11,006 nucleotides of DNA from Ruminococcus sp. (GTDB lineage: Bacteria; Bacillota; Clostridia; Oscillospirales; Acutalibacteraceae). Position 1 is the first letter of the stretch. The number at the start of each line of letters is the position of its first letter. Under the pieces are notes generated by a model. It was not told the origin of the DNA. It saw only the letters and a program-made list of their open reading frames with translations, and ran no database searches. Location of the stretch: the NCBI GenBank assembly GCA_004556705.1, contig SFGA01000048.1:1-11006 (forward strand), read 5' to 3'. Of this stretch, positions 1-7,405 are shown in pieces. A program made the translations under genes and the position numbers.

Positions 1-1
1 A

Positions 2-505
2 AACGGCATGTACTCCGGTGTGCTGGAGTCGCAATTTTATGATGAGAACGAAATCAGCTTCAAGCTGAAGGCGTATGCGAAAACCACCGACGGCTTCGTA
101 TTCTATGCCGAAAAGACTGTTGCGATTCAAAACGAACACTCAGGCGGCGTGGCTAGCTGTGTAGAATTAGCGATTTGCGAGGTTTGCGGCAAAGCTTACG
201 GCGAGCTTGACCCGAATAACCACGCCGACTTAAAGCATATCTCTGCAAAGGCGGCGACCGAGGATACCGAGGGCAATATCGAGTATTGGTACTGCGGTGG
301 TTGCGATAAATATTACAGCGACAAAGACGGTATAAACGAAATTAAAAAAGCCGACACGGTAACGGCAAGAATAAAAGGCAATTTCGAATCCCCCCGAACA
401 GGCAATGCAAGCGATCTCGCTTTATGGATTTCCCTGCTGTTTGTCAGCGGCGGTGTGGCTGTCGGCATAACGCTTGTCGGCAGGAAGAAAAAGCGGGCTG
501 AATAA
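2..505 (+). CDS. C-terminal part of a cell-surface protein with CxxC repeats and a PxTG-type sorting tail (5' truncated)
   Basis: The reading frame is open to the left edge, so this is the end of a longer exported protein; the ATG at position 8 is probably internal. Numbering from that Met, residues 51-60 and 96-99 hold cysteines in CxxC pairs (C57/C60, C96/C99). They sit in a pattern I recognise from repeat modules of clostridial surface proteins (AKAAT..TEGNIEYWYC..C.KYYSD.DG). The C-terminus has a cell-wall-sorting layout: SPRTG at residues 128-132, a hydrophobic stretch at about 136-157, and a basic tail RKKKRAE. This is a variant of the sortase LPXTG signal, so the protein is probably anchored to the wall or membrane. 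Catalytic or binding domains would lie upstream and cannot be seen. The CxxC pairs may bind metal or form disulfides. The tail is convincing; the specific function is unknown. Confidence 0.8.
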   Translation, partial: NGMYSGVLESQFYDENEISFKLKAYAKTTDGFVFYAEKTVAIQNEHSGGVASCVELAICEVCGKAYGELDPNNHADLKHISAKAATEDTEGNIEYWYCGGCDKYYSDKDGINEIKKADTVTARIKGNFESPRTGNASDLALWISLLFVSGGVAVGITLVGRKKKRAE

Positions 506-539
506 TTAAAAATTTTGACTTCCTCTCGCTTTGAGCAAG

Positions 540-710
540 AAAAAGCGTCGTAGAAAGGCTGAATGTTAATAAGGCAGTTTTGCTTCAAAACAACATCTTT
601 TTGCGCAATAATTCGTTAAACCCCGCAGATATGCGTTAGCATTATCTGCGGGGTTTGCCTTTAGAAACCAATACTTCCTTATGAACACTCAGCCAATACG
701 ACGCTTTTTT
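540..710. repeat. Long two-tier imperfect inverted repeat between convergent genes
   Basis: The outer arms 540-553 and 697-710 pair perfectly over 14 bp, with A6 at the left end and T6 at the right. After a small asymmetric bulge (554-557 against 695-696), the arms continue as 558-586 against 666-694, where 24 of 29 positions pair. They enclose the separate terminator stem at 618-656. Between the arms and that stem, the left side has about 30 unpaired nt and the right side about 9. The structure fills most of the gap between the surface-protein gene and argF. A transcript of either strand ends its outer stem in six U residues. It could be an elaborate bidirectional terminator, a palindromic intergenic repeat, or a small MITE-like element. 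No coding potential or clear target-site duplication is visible. Confidence 0.75.
618..656. terminator. Bidirectional intrinsic terminator for the arg operon and the left-hand gene
   Basis: A perfect stem pairs 618-631 with 643-656. It has a core of CCCCGCAGAT paired with ATCTGCGGGG, flanked by AAA and TTT, and a short apical loop that may add a bulged TGC/GCA pair. It lies about 78 nt past the argF stop and about 113 nt past the stop of the rightward surface-protein gene. Two converging genes could therefore share it. The U-tract right after the inner stem is short on both strands. Longer T runs occur at the ends of the outer arms (705-710 on the + strand, 545-540 on the - strand). Confidence 0.8.
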
Positions 711-733
711 CGTTATATATTTATTCGCAGCTT

Positions 734-1642
734 TTATTTTTCCATAAGAGCGACCATTACCGCTTTTTGAGCGTGAAGACGGTTTTCCGCCTCGTCGAAA
801 ATCTCGTTTGCGTGCGCTTCAAACACCTCGGCGGTTATTTCCTCGCCACGGTGAGCAGGCAAGCAATGCTGAACCATACAACCGCTGTTTGCAGCCGAGA
901 GCAATTGCTCGTTGACTTGATATTTTCCGCCGAACACGGCTTTACGCTGTTCCGATTCGCCCTCTTGTCCCATAGAAGCCCAAACGTCCGTGAAAATAAC
1001 GTCTGCACCCTCGGCAGCGTCCATAGGTTCTGTGAACATTGAAAATTCTGCGTGCTTTTCGGCGAAGTCGAGCACACGGCTGTCGGGCTTGTAGCCGTCG
1101 GGGCAAGCAACCGATACCGTCATACCCGTTTTGAGTCCGCCGACGATAAGCGAATTTGCCATATTGTTGCCGTCTCCGATATAGCACATTTTAAGCCCGG
1201 CAAGATGACCCTTGTGTTCACGCACGGTCATTAAATCCGCAAGCACCTGACACGGATGGCAAAAATCGGTAAGTCCGTTGATTATCGGGATTGAGCCGTA
1301 CTCTGCAAGAGCCTCGACCTCGGATTGTTCAAAGGTTCTTATCATAATACCGTCGATATAGCGTGACAAAACTCTTGCGGTGTCCTGTATCGGCTCGCCA
1401 CGTCCGATTTGCAGGTCACGGTTTGAAAGGAAAAGTGCCTGACCGCCGAGCTGATACATACCTGTTTCAAAGGAAACCCTTGTTCTCGTTGAGGATTTCT
1501 GGAATATCATACCGAGAGTCTGACCCTCAAGCCTTTTGTGAGATATTCCGTGCTTGTTTTCATATTTAAGCTGGTCTGCAAGATTGAGAAGCTCCGATAT
1601 TTCGTCGGGGGTGACGGATAAAAGACTTAATAAATGATTCAT
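734..1642 (-). CDS. argF: Ornithine carbamoyltransferase
   Basis: A 302-residue cytosolic enzyme that transfers the carbamoyl group from carbamoyl phosphate to ornithine, giving citrulline. The carbamoyl-phosphate loop SSTRTR is at residues 50-55 in the usual FQKSSTRTRVSFE context. HPCQVLAD (129-136) is the second phosphate and carbamoyl contact. DVWASMGQE (219-227) holds the SMG ornithine loop that separates this family from aspartate carbamoyltransferase. HCLPAHRGEEI (259-269) carries the signature cysteine C260. Length is normal and no key residue is missing. The Met start matches the family N-terminus (MNHLLSLLSVTPDEI). Its ribosome site (AGGAAAGG, about 14 nt upstream) is more distant than for the other genes here. 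It is the last gene of the arg operon, 73 nt after argD. The symbol argF is used rather than argI because of the biosynthetic context. Confidence 0.97.
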   Translation of the reverse strand: MNHLLSLLSVTPDEISELLNLADQLKYENKHGISHKRLEGQTLGMIFQKSSTRTRVSFETGMYQLGGQALFLSNRDLQIGRGEPIQDTARVLSRYIDGIMIRTFEQSEVEALAEYGSIPIINGLTDFCHPCQVLADLMTVREHKGHLAGLKMCYIGDGNNMANSLIVGGLKTGMTVSVACPDGYKPDSRVLDFAEKHAEFSMFTEPMDAAEGADVIFTDVWASMGQEGESEQRKAVFGGKYQVNEQLLSAANSGCMVQHCLPAHRGEEITAEVFEAHANEIFDEAENRLHAQKAVMVALMEK

Positions 1643-1680
1643 TGTAGTTTACTTTACCTTTCCTGCTACAAATTTGATAT

Positions 1681-1708
1681 GCTTTTCTGCCTGTAGCCGA
1701 GCAGAAGC
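1681..1708 (-). other. Small bulged hairpin in the argD-argF gap
   Basis: On the transcribed strand GCTTCTGC can pair with GCAGAAAAGC as two 4-bp helices separated by a 2-nt bulge, with a 10-nt loop. It sits in the largest gap of the operon (73 nt), and no U-run follows that would make it a terminator. It could be an RNA-processing or stability element that sets the argF level, or chance. Confidence 0.3.
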
Positions 1709-1715
1709 AATATAT

Positions 1716-2888
1716 TTATTCGGCAAGGACGTTTTTAAGAATTTCAAGGCCCTTGTCAATTTCATTTTTTGTTACGGTAAGCGGAGGGAGCATACGCAGC
1801 GACTGCTTAGCCGTTAAGATAAGAAGTCCTTTTTCGACACAGCGTGCTGCGACGTCGGCTGCCTTTTTCGTTTTCAGGTCAACGCCTATCATAAGTCCCA
1901 TTCCACGCACCTCGAAAACGTCGTTAAAGGTGATAACCTTATTCTTTATGTATTCGCCCTTTTCACGGACGGATTTCAAAAATTCGTTGTCAATGCGGTT
2001 TAGAATCTCAATCGCTCCTGCCAAAACAACGGGATTTCCGCCGAAGGTCGTGCCGTGTGTGCCTGCTGTCAGGGTGCTTCCGAATTTCTCCGTTGCAAGA
2101 CACGCTCCGACAGGCAGTCCGTCGCCGAGCCCTTTTGCCGAGGTAAGCACGTCCGGCTTTACGCCGATATTTTCCCAAGCGTAGAGCTTGCCTGTTCTGC
2201 CGACGCCCGTCTGCACCTCGTCGAATATCAATATTATATCATTTTCGTCGCAAAGCTGTCTTATATATTTAATGTAATCGCTCGGAGTCAACAAAACTCC
2301 GCCCTCGCCTTGAATTACCTCTAAAATCACGGCGCAAACCGTACCGTCCAAAAGCTCGGAAAAAGCCTCTTTATTACCGACCTCGGCATATTTGAAGCCG
2401 TCAACAAACGGCATAAAAAACTTGTGATAGTGCTCCTGTCCCGTAGCGGTTATGGTCGCCATAGTTCTGCCGTGAAAGGAATTTACAAGCGAGATTATCG
2501 TGCTGCGGTTTTCTCCGTATCGGTCATAGCTGTATTTTCGGGCGAGCTTTATGGCACACTCGTTTGCCTCTGCGCCCGAATTGCAAAAAAGCACCTTGTC
2601 GAATCCGCTTTTTTCACAGAGCAGTTTTGCCGCAACGGCAACAGTCTCATTGTAATAGAGATTTGACGTATGCTGAATTCTTTCTATCTGCTGTGTGACG
2701 GCATTTTTCCAGCCGTCATCGTTTACACCGAAAATATTTACGCCTATTCCCGAAGTAAAATCAATAATTTCTCTGCCGTCCGAAGCGGTCAGGGTTGCAT
2801 TTTTACCGCTTGCCAACGCAACGGGAAAGTGATTGTATGTAGGCATCAAGTATTTATCCGAAATACTTTTAATTTCATTAAAATCCAT
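1716..2888 (-). CDS. argD: Acetylornithine aminotransferase (PLP-dependent)
   Basis: A 390-residue class III aminotransferase that converts N-acetylglutamate semialdehyde to N-acetylornithine with glutamate as amino donor. Key parts are present in order: SGAEAN (104-109) for PLP phosphate, SFHGRT (137-142), FDEVQTGVGRTG (222-233) with D223 contacting the pyridine nitrogen, the Schiff-base lysine K252 in TSAKGLGDG, and GTHGTTFGGNP (276-286). The reading frame stays open 50 codons further upstream, to 3038, into the argB gene. That extension has no family resemblance. The Met at 2888 gives the standard N-terminus and has AAGGA at 2897-2901, 8 nt away, so it is chosen. The gene lies 26 nt after argB. 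Some enzymes of this family also act on succinyl-diaminopimelate; the neighbours make arginine synthesis the main role. Confidence 0.96.
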   Translation of the reverse strand: MDFNEIKSISDKYLMPTYNHFPVALASGKNATLTASDGREIIDFTSGIGVNIFGVNDDGWKNAVTQQIERIQHTSNLYYNETVAVAAKLLCEKSGFDKVLFCNSGAEANECAIKLARKYSYDRYGENRSTIISLVNSFHGRTMATITATGQEHYHKFFMPFVDGFKYAEVGNKEAFSELLDGTVCAVILEVIQGEGGVLLTPSDYIKYIRQLCDENDIILIFDEVQTGVGRTGKLYAWENIGVKPDVLTSAKGLGDGLPVGACLATEKFGSTLTAGTHGTTFGGNPVVLAGAIEILNRIDNEFLKSVREKGEYIKNKVITFNDVFEVRGMGLMIGVDLKTKKAADVAARCVEKGLLILTAKQSLRMLPPLTVTKNEIDKGLEILKNVLAE

Positions 2889-2896
2889 TTTATCAG

Positions 2897-2901
2897 TCCT
2901 T
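2897..2901 (-). promoter_or_regulatory. Ribosome binding site that fixes the argD start
   Basis: AAGGA on the - strand lies 8 nt before the ATG at 2888. It supports the 390-residue product over the longer frame that would overlap argB by more than 120 nt. Confidence 0.7.
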
Positions 2902-2914
2902 AAAACAGAATATT

Positions 2915-3781
2915 TTATCCGTGAAACATTGTGCCGAAGCCCTCGTCCGTAAACAACTCCATAAGAATTGAATGGGGAATACGTCCGTCGATTATGTTCG
3001 TTTGAAGAACGCCTCTGCGGACTGCCTCGACGCAGCAATCAATTTTCGGAATCATACCGCCTGAAATAACACCTTGAGATTTGAGAGAGGGGATTTCGGA
3101 AACCTGAACATCGTGGATTAAGGTCGATTCGTCCTCCTTATCCATTAACAGACCGCTTATGTCGGTCATAAGCAGCAGCTTTTCCGCATGGAGCGCAGCC
3201 GCCAAGGATGCTGCGGCGGTGTCTGCGTTTATATTGTAAACCTCACCGTTTTCGCCTGTTGCAACAGAGGAAATGACGGGAATGTACTTGTTTTCAAGAG
3301 TGTGGTTTATAACATCCGTGTTGATTTCGGTTATCTCGCCGACAAAGCCGATATCTGCTTTTGTGTATTTGCGAGCCTTAATCATATCGCCGTCAAGTCC
3401 GCAAAGGCCTATCGATTTTCCGCCGTGCTTTGAGATGAGCTGAACCAAATGCTTGTTTACCTTGCCTGCCAGCACCATTTGAACAACGTCTATCGTCTCC
3501 TTGTCGGTGTAACGCAAGCCGTCAACGAAGCGGCTTTCCTTGCCGATACGGTTGAGCATTTCCGATATTTCAGGTCCGCCGCCGTGAACGAGCACAACAT
3601 TTACGCCGACAGAGCGAAGAAGAACTATATCGGTCATTACGGCGTCACGGAGTTCCTCATTTATCATAGCATTTCCGCCGTATTTTATTACGACTGTTTT
3701 GTTTTGATATTTTTGAATGTAGGGTAACGCCTGAACAAGAATTTCAGAGCGTTCGGAATTTGATATATTTGATATTTCCAT
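2915..3781 (-). CDS. argB: Acetylglutamate kinase, arginine-inhibited type
   Basis: A 288-residue amino-acid kinase that phosphorylates N-acetylglutamate with ATP, the committed step of the pathway. Visible motifs: IKYGGNAM (32-39) with the phosphate-binding lysine K33, HGGGPEI (66-72), FVDGLRYTD (85-93), GFVGEI (145-150), NINADTAA (183-190), LLLMTDISG (202-210) and GGMIPK (241-246). The N-terminal segment before K33 (EILVQALPYIQKYQNK) matches the extra helix that lets this enzyme form hexamers and bind arginine as an inhibitor. The C-terminal DEGFGTMF motif is also usual in arginine-sensitive forms. Feedback inhibition is therefore inferred, consistent with an ArgJ-type acetyl cycle. AGGAG lies a few nt before the start. 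The gene follows argJ by 36 nt. Confidence 0.97.
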   Translation of the reverse strand: MEISNISNSERSEILVQALPYIQKYQNKTVVIKYGGNAMINEELRDAVMTDIVLLRSVGVNVVLVHGGGPEISEMLNRIGKESRFVDGLRYTDKETIDVVQMVLAGKVNKHLVQLISKHGGKSIGLCGLDGDMIKARKYTKADIGFVGEITEINTDVINHTLENKYIPVISSVATGENGEVYNINADTAAASLAAALHAEKLLLMTDISGLLMDKEDESTLIHDVQVSEIPSLKSQGVISGGMIPKIDCCVEAVRRGVLQTNIIDGRIPHSILMELFTDEGFGTMFHG

Positions 3782-3817
3782 ATTTTTCTCCTAAAGCACT
3801 AAGCTTTTCAGTAAGCA

Positions 3818-5038
3818 TTAGGTGCGGTAATCACCGTTGATTTTAACGTAATCGTATGTTAAATCACAGCCGTAAGCAGTTGCACAGGAAGCTCCCGATT
3901 TCAAATCAACAAGAATATATACCTCGTCGCAGGACAAGACCTTTTTCGCAAGTTCTTCGGAAAAATCTATTCCCGAGCCGTCCTTGCAAACCTCGATTTC
4001 GCCGCCGTCGGAGCTGAATTTAACGTCAACCCTGTGAACATCTATATCTACGCCGCTGTAACCGAGAGCGCAGAGAATTCTGCCCCAGTTTGCGTCCGAG
4101 CCGAACATTGCCGCCTTTACAAGTGATGAGCAAATAACCGCTTTTGCACAGGTTTTTGCGGTTTTAACATCGGAAGCACCCGTCACGACACATTCAACAA
4201 GCTTTGTTGCGCCCTCGCCGTCCTTTGCCATCAGCTTTACAAGCTTTTCGCAAATTGACGAAAGTGCCAAAGTAAACGTGCGGTAATCGTCGTTTTTCTC
4301 CGTTATTCTTTCATTTTCGCAAAGACCCGACGCCAAAATCGCCACCGTGTCATTTGTGGAGGTGTCGCCGTCTACCGAAAGCATATTAAAGCTGTCTGCA
4401 ACGACCTCAAGGAGTGAGGTTTTGAGCATTTCCGAGGAAATATTCGCATCCGTGGTTATGAAAGCAAGCATTGTCGCCATATTCGGATGAATCATACCGC
4501 TTCCCTTTGAAATTGCGCCTATATGACAGGGCTTACCTCCGAGTGTGAATTCGCAGGCAAACTCCTTTTTTACGGTGTCGGTGGTCATTATAGCGTTTGC
4601 CGCCGAGTCCGAGCCGTTTTTGTTAAGTCCCGAAACGAGCTCTCCGATACCGTTTTTTACAGGCTCTAAATCAAGAGGCTGTCCGATAACTCCGGTAGAG
4701 GCGACTATTATATCGCTTTTTGAAATTCCGAGGGCATTGGCGGTAATTTCGCACATTCCCTCCGCTTTTTCAATTCCGTCTGCGTTGCAGGTGTTTGCAA
4801 TTCCGCTGTTACAGACAACGGCTCTTGCCTTGCCGTCGCTTATATTGTTCTTTGTGACGGTTATCGGTGCTCCGCAAACAAGATTTTGAGTGTAAACCGC
4901 CGCAGTATCACATTCCTTTTCGCAGAAAATAAGTGCGAGGTCCTTTTTATCCTTGCTTTTGCGAATACCGCAATGTATTCCGTTTGCCGTAAAGCCTTTC
5001 GGCGCAGTAACGCCGCCGTCTGTGAATTTAATATCCAT
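3818..5038 (-). CDS. argJ: ArgJ: ornithine acetyltransferase / probable N-acetylglutamate synthase
   Basis: A 406-residue Ntn-type enzyme that moves the acetyl group from N-acetylornithine to glutamate, releasing ornithine and regenerating N-acetylglutamate. Bifunctional members also make N-acetylglutamate from acetyl-CoA. The precursor cleaves itself at the family motif GMIHPNMATML: A188 would be the end of the alpha chain and T189 the catalytic N-terminal Thr of the beta chain. ASTGVIG (113-119) supplies the oxyanion Thr-Gly. TSTNDT (226-231) and the C-terminal TYDYVKINGDYRT are family-typical. Start at 5038 has AAGGAA about 6 nt upstream and lies 16 nt after argC. No argA or argE lies in the window, so a bifunctional role is plausible. 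Sequence alone cannot separate mono- from bifunctional forms. Confidence 0.96.
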   Translation of the reverse strand: MDIKFTDGGVTAPKGFTANGIHCGIRKSKDKKDLALIFCEKECDTAAVYTQNLVCGAPITVTKNNISDGKARAVVCNSGIANTCNADGIEKAEGMCEITANALGISKSDIIVASTGVIGQPLDLEPVKNGIGELVSGLNKNGSDSAANAIMTTDTVKKEFACEFTLGGKPCHIGAISKGSGMIHPNMATMLAFITTDANISSEMLKTSLLEVVADSFNMLSVDGDTSTNDTVAILASGLCENERITEKNDDYRTFTLALSSICEKLVKLMAKDGEGATKLVECVVTGASDVKTAKTCAKAVICSSLVKAAMFGSDANWGRILCALGYSGVDIDVHRVDVKFSSDGGEIEVCKDGSGIDFSEELAKKVLSCDEVYILVDLKSGASCATAYGCDLTYDYVKINGDYRT

Positions 5039-5054
5039 ACATTTTTCCTTTTAC

Positions 5055-5987
5055 TTATAAATCTAATTTATATTCGGGAGGTAAACCCATAACTATATTC
5101 ATACATTCGAGAGCCGCACCCGAAGCGCCCTTTCCGAGGTTGTCATAGACGGCCGTCAAAAGTATTCTGTCGTCATTGCCCGATACGGCAATATCCATAC
5201 TGTCAAGCTCTGCTTTTGAATTTGAAGCTATAAATCCGCCGTTGTCCACCGAGTCCTTGTATTTGACTATCGGCGAATTGTATTTTGCACGGTAAACCGA
5301 TTTTATATCGTCAACGGTTTTTCCGCTGTTGAGCTGCGATTTGAATATCGGCACGGTAACAAGCATACCGCTGTAATAGTCGCATATATACGGACAAAAT
5401 ATCGGTGTAACGGAAAGGCCCGAAATTTTTTTCATTTCCTTTAGGTGCTTATGCTCCTGAGTTAAAGCATATTCCCTCGGAGAACAAAGTTCTAAGGGAA
5501 TTTCGTCATTTTCATAAAGCGCTATGCCTTTTTTTCCTGCCCCGCTGTAGCCTGACATTGCGTGACAATAAAAATTGCAATCGGGGGAGACAATGTTGTT
5601 GTCAATCAGCGGCTTTACAAGTGCGATAAATCCGCTTGCATAGCAGCCGGGGGAGGCAATGCGCTTTGACGAGGATATTTTTTCAAAGCCGTTTTCGAAT
5701 ATTTCAGGGAAGCCGTAAGTCCAACCGTCGCTTGTTCTGTGTGCGGTCGAGGTGTCGATTATAACCGTGTCGCAGTCCGAAGCAAGATTAGCCGCTTCAA
5801 TCGCCGCAGCGTCGGGGAGACAAAGAAACGCAATATCCGCATCGCAGATTGCCTGCTTTCTTGCGGCTGCGTCCTTTCTAAGCTCGTCGGGGACGGTTAT
5901 AAGCTCAATGTCATCTCTTTTTTTAAGTCGGTCAAATATTTTTAAGCCCGTAGTGCCTTGGCTTCCGTCAATAAATACTTTTGTCAT
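5055..5987 (-). CDS. argC: N-acetyl-gamma-glutamyl-phosphate reductase, short (type 2) class
   Basis: A 310-residue NADPH-dependent enzyme that reduces N-acetylglutamyl phosphate to the semialdehyde. The N-terminal nucleotide-binding turn is FIDGSQGTTGLKIFDRL (residues 5-21). The catalytic cysteine is C115 in ASPGCYASG. The C-terminal YDNLGKGASGAA (281-292) is conserved. The length and the DGSQGTTGL start match the shorter type 2 subfamily rather than the roughly 345-residue type of Bacillus (GxxGYxGxEL start). The family call is firm; the subclass is by recall of the motif. The gene starts 4 nt after the argH stop, and its ribosome site (AAAGGA) lies over the end of argH, which suggests translational coupling. 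Confidence 0.95.
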   Translation of the reverse strand: MTKVFIDGSQGTTGLKIFDRLKKRDDIELITVPDELRKDAAARKQAICDADIAFLCLPDAAAIEAANLASDCDTVIIDTSTAHRTSDGWTYGFPEIFENGFEKISSSKRIASPGCYASGFIALVKPLIDNNIVSPDCNFYCHAMSGYSGAGKKGIALYENDEIPLELCSPREYALTQEHKHLKEMKKISGLSVTPIFCPYICDYYSGMLVTVPIFKSQLNSGKTVDDIKSVYRAKYNSPIVKYKDSVDNGGFIASNSKAELDSMDIAVSGNDDRILLTAVYDNLGKGASGAALECMNIVMGLPPEYKLDL

Positions 5988-5991
5988 ATTT

Positions 5992-7365
5992 TTATTCCTT
6001 TAACAGCTGTTTGATTCTTTTTGCCTCTTTAAGCACGTTCTGCGGTGCAGGTCCGCCGAGAGAGGTTCTGCCGTTTACGCATTTGTCGAGGTTTATCGCC
6101 TCGTAAACGCCGTTGTCGAACAGGTTGCAGATTTTCTGATATTCCTCTAACGGAAGCGTTTCGAGAGTTAAGCCCTTTTTGATGCACAGAGCCACGATTT
6201 CGCCCGTTGCCTTATATGCGTCACGGAACGGTAAGCCCTTGCCGACAAGATAATCGGCACAATCGGTGGCGTTAATAAATCCGCCTGCCGCAGCCTTACG
6301 CATATTTTCGGGCAGAGCCGTCATGGTGTCGAGCATGGGGATAAAGGTTGTAAGGCAAATTTTTACGGTGTCGAAGGCGTCAAAGATTGCCTCCTTATCC
6401 TCCTGCATATCTTTGTTATACGCAAGCGGCAAGCCCTTCATCATTGTAAGAAGTGTTGTCAAATCGCCGAAAACACGACCTGTTTTACCACGGATAAGCT
6501 CTGTAATATCGGGGTTTTTCTTTTGCGGCATTATTGATGAGCCTGTAGAAAAAGCGTCGTCAAGCTCTACGAATTTGAATTCCCATGAGCACCAGAGGAT
6601 TATCTCCTCGGAAAAACGTGAGAGGTGCACCATAAGTATCGACAGCACCGACGCAAGCTCCATACAAAAATCTCTGTCCGATACGCCGTCGAGCGAATTT
6701 GACATAGGAGCCGTGAAGCCGAGAGCCTCCGAGGTCATATTTCTGTCAATATTATATGTTGTTCCGGCAAGCGCACAAGAGCCGAGGGGGCAGTAGTTCA
6801 TTCTTGCTTTTGCGTCTTTCAAACGGTCACGGTCACGAAGCAGCATTTCCGCATACGCCAAAAGATGATGTCCGAAGGTTATCGGCTGCGCACGCTGCAT
6901 ATGCGTATATCCCGGCATAACGGCGTCGGAATATTTTTCGGCTTTTTCGCAAAGAACCTTTATCAAATCCGTTATCAACGCATATACGCTGTCACATTCC
7001 TTGCGAAGATAAAGTCTTATATCGAGCGCAACCTGATCGTTCCTGCTGCGTGCGGTGTGAAGTCTTTTTCCTGCCGAGCCGATACGTTTTGTAAGCTCTC
7101 CCTCAACAAAGGTGTGAATGTCCTCTGAATTCGGGTCGATTTCCAAAGCGCCGCTTTCAATTTCGGACTTTATGGCATTTAATCCGTCAACGATTTTAGC
7201 GAGGTCGTCGGGTGAGATTATGCCCTGAGCGCAAAGCATAGACGAATGTGCTATGCTGCCTTCTATATCCTCTTTATACATTCTGCTGTCGAATGCGATT
7301 GATGAATTAAAGTCATTTGTTTTGGGATCCAAAGTTTTTTGAAATCTACCCTGCCAAAGCTGCAT
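5992..7365 (-). CDS. argH: Argininosuccinate lyase
   Basis: A 457-residue cytosolic enzyme of the fumarase/aspartase superfamily; active sites form between subunits of a tetramer. It splits argininosuccinate into arginine and fumarate. Conserved regions appear in order: MQLWQGRF at the N-terminus, HTARSRNDQ (103-111), GYTHMQRAQP (152-161) with the catalytic His H155, and the flexible loop GSSIMPQKKNPD (275-286) with S277 as the catalytic serine. YNKDMQEDKE (316-325) and the C-terminal GRTSLGGPAPQNV are also typical. Length is normal. AGGAG lies 8 nt before the start, 40 nt after argG. Its place next to argG groups the last two pathway steps at the promoter-proximal end of the operon. Confidence 0.98.
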   Translation of the reverse strand: MQLWQGRFQKTLDPKTNDFNSSIAFDSRMYKEDIEGSIAHSSMLCAQGIISPDDLAKIVDGLNAIKSEIESGALEIDPNSEDIHTFVEGELTKRIGSAGKRLHTARSRNDQVALDIRLYLRKECDSVYALITDLIKVLCEKAEKYSDAVMPGYTHMQRAQPITFGHHLLAYAEMLLRDRDRLKDAKARMNYCPLGSCALAGTTYNIDRNMTSEALGFTAPMSNSLDGVSDRDFCMELASVLSILMVHLSRFSEEIILWCSWEFKFVELDDAFSTGSSIMPQKKNPDITELIRGKTGRVFGDLTTLLTMMKGLPLAYNKDMQEDKEAIFDAFDTVKICLTTFIPMLDTMTALPENMRKAAAGGFINATDCADYLVGKGLPFRDAYKATGEIVALCIKKGLTLETLPLEEYQKICNLFDNGVYEAINLDKCVNGRTSLGGPAPQNVLKEAKRIKQLLKE

Positions 7366-7405
7366 TTTATTACTCCTGTCACGCCTTTATTTACTGAATT
7401 TGCGA

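Noticed and set aside
158..304. CxxC pairs as a DNA-binding zinc finger
   Set aside because: The protein ends in a sorting signal and is therefore exported; the pattern fits surface-protein repeat modules.
2889..3038. Upstream extension of the argD frame by 50 codons
   Set aside because: It overlaps argB, has no resemblance to aminotransferase N-termini and no ribosome site; the Met at 2888 has both.
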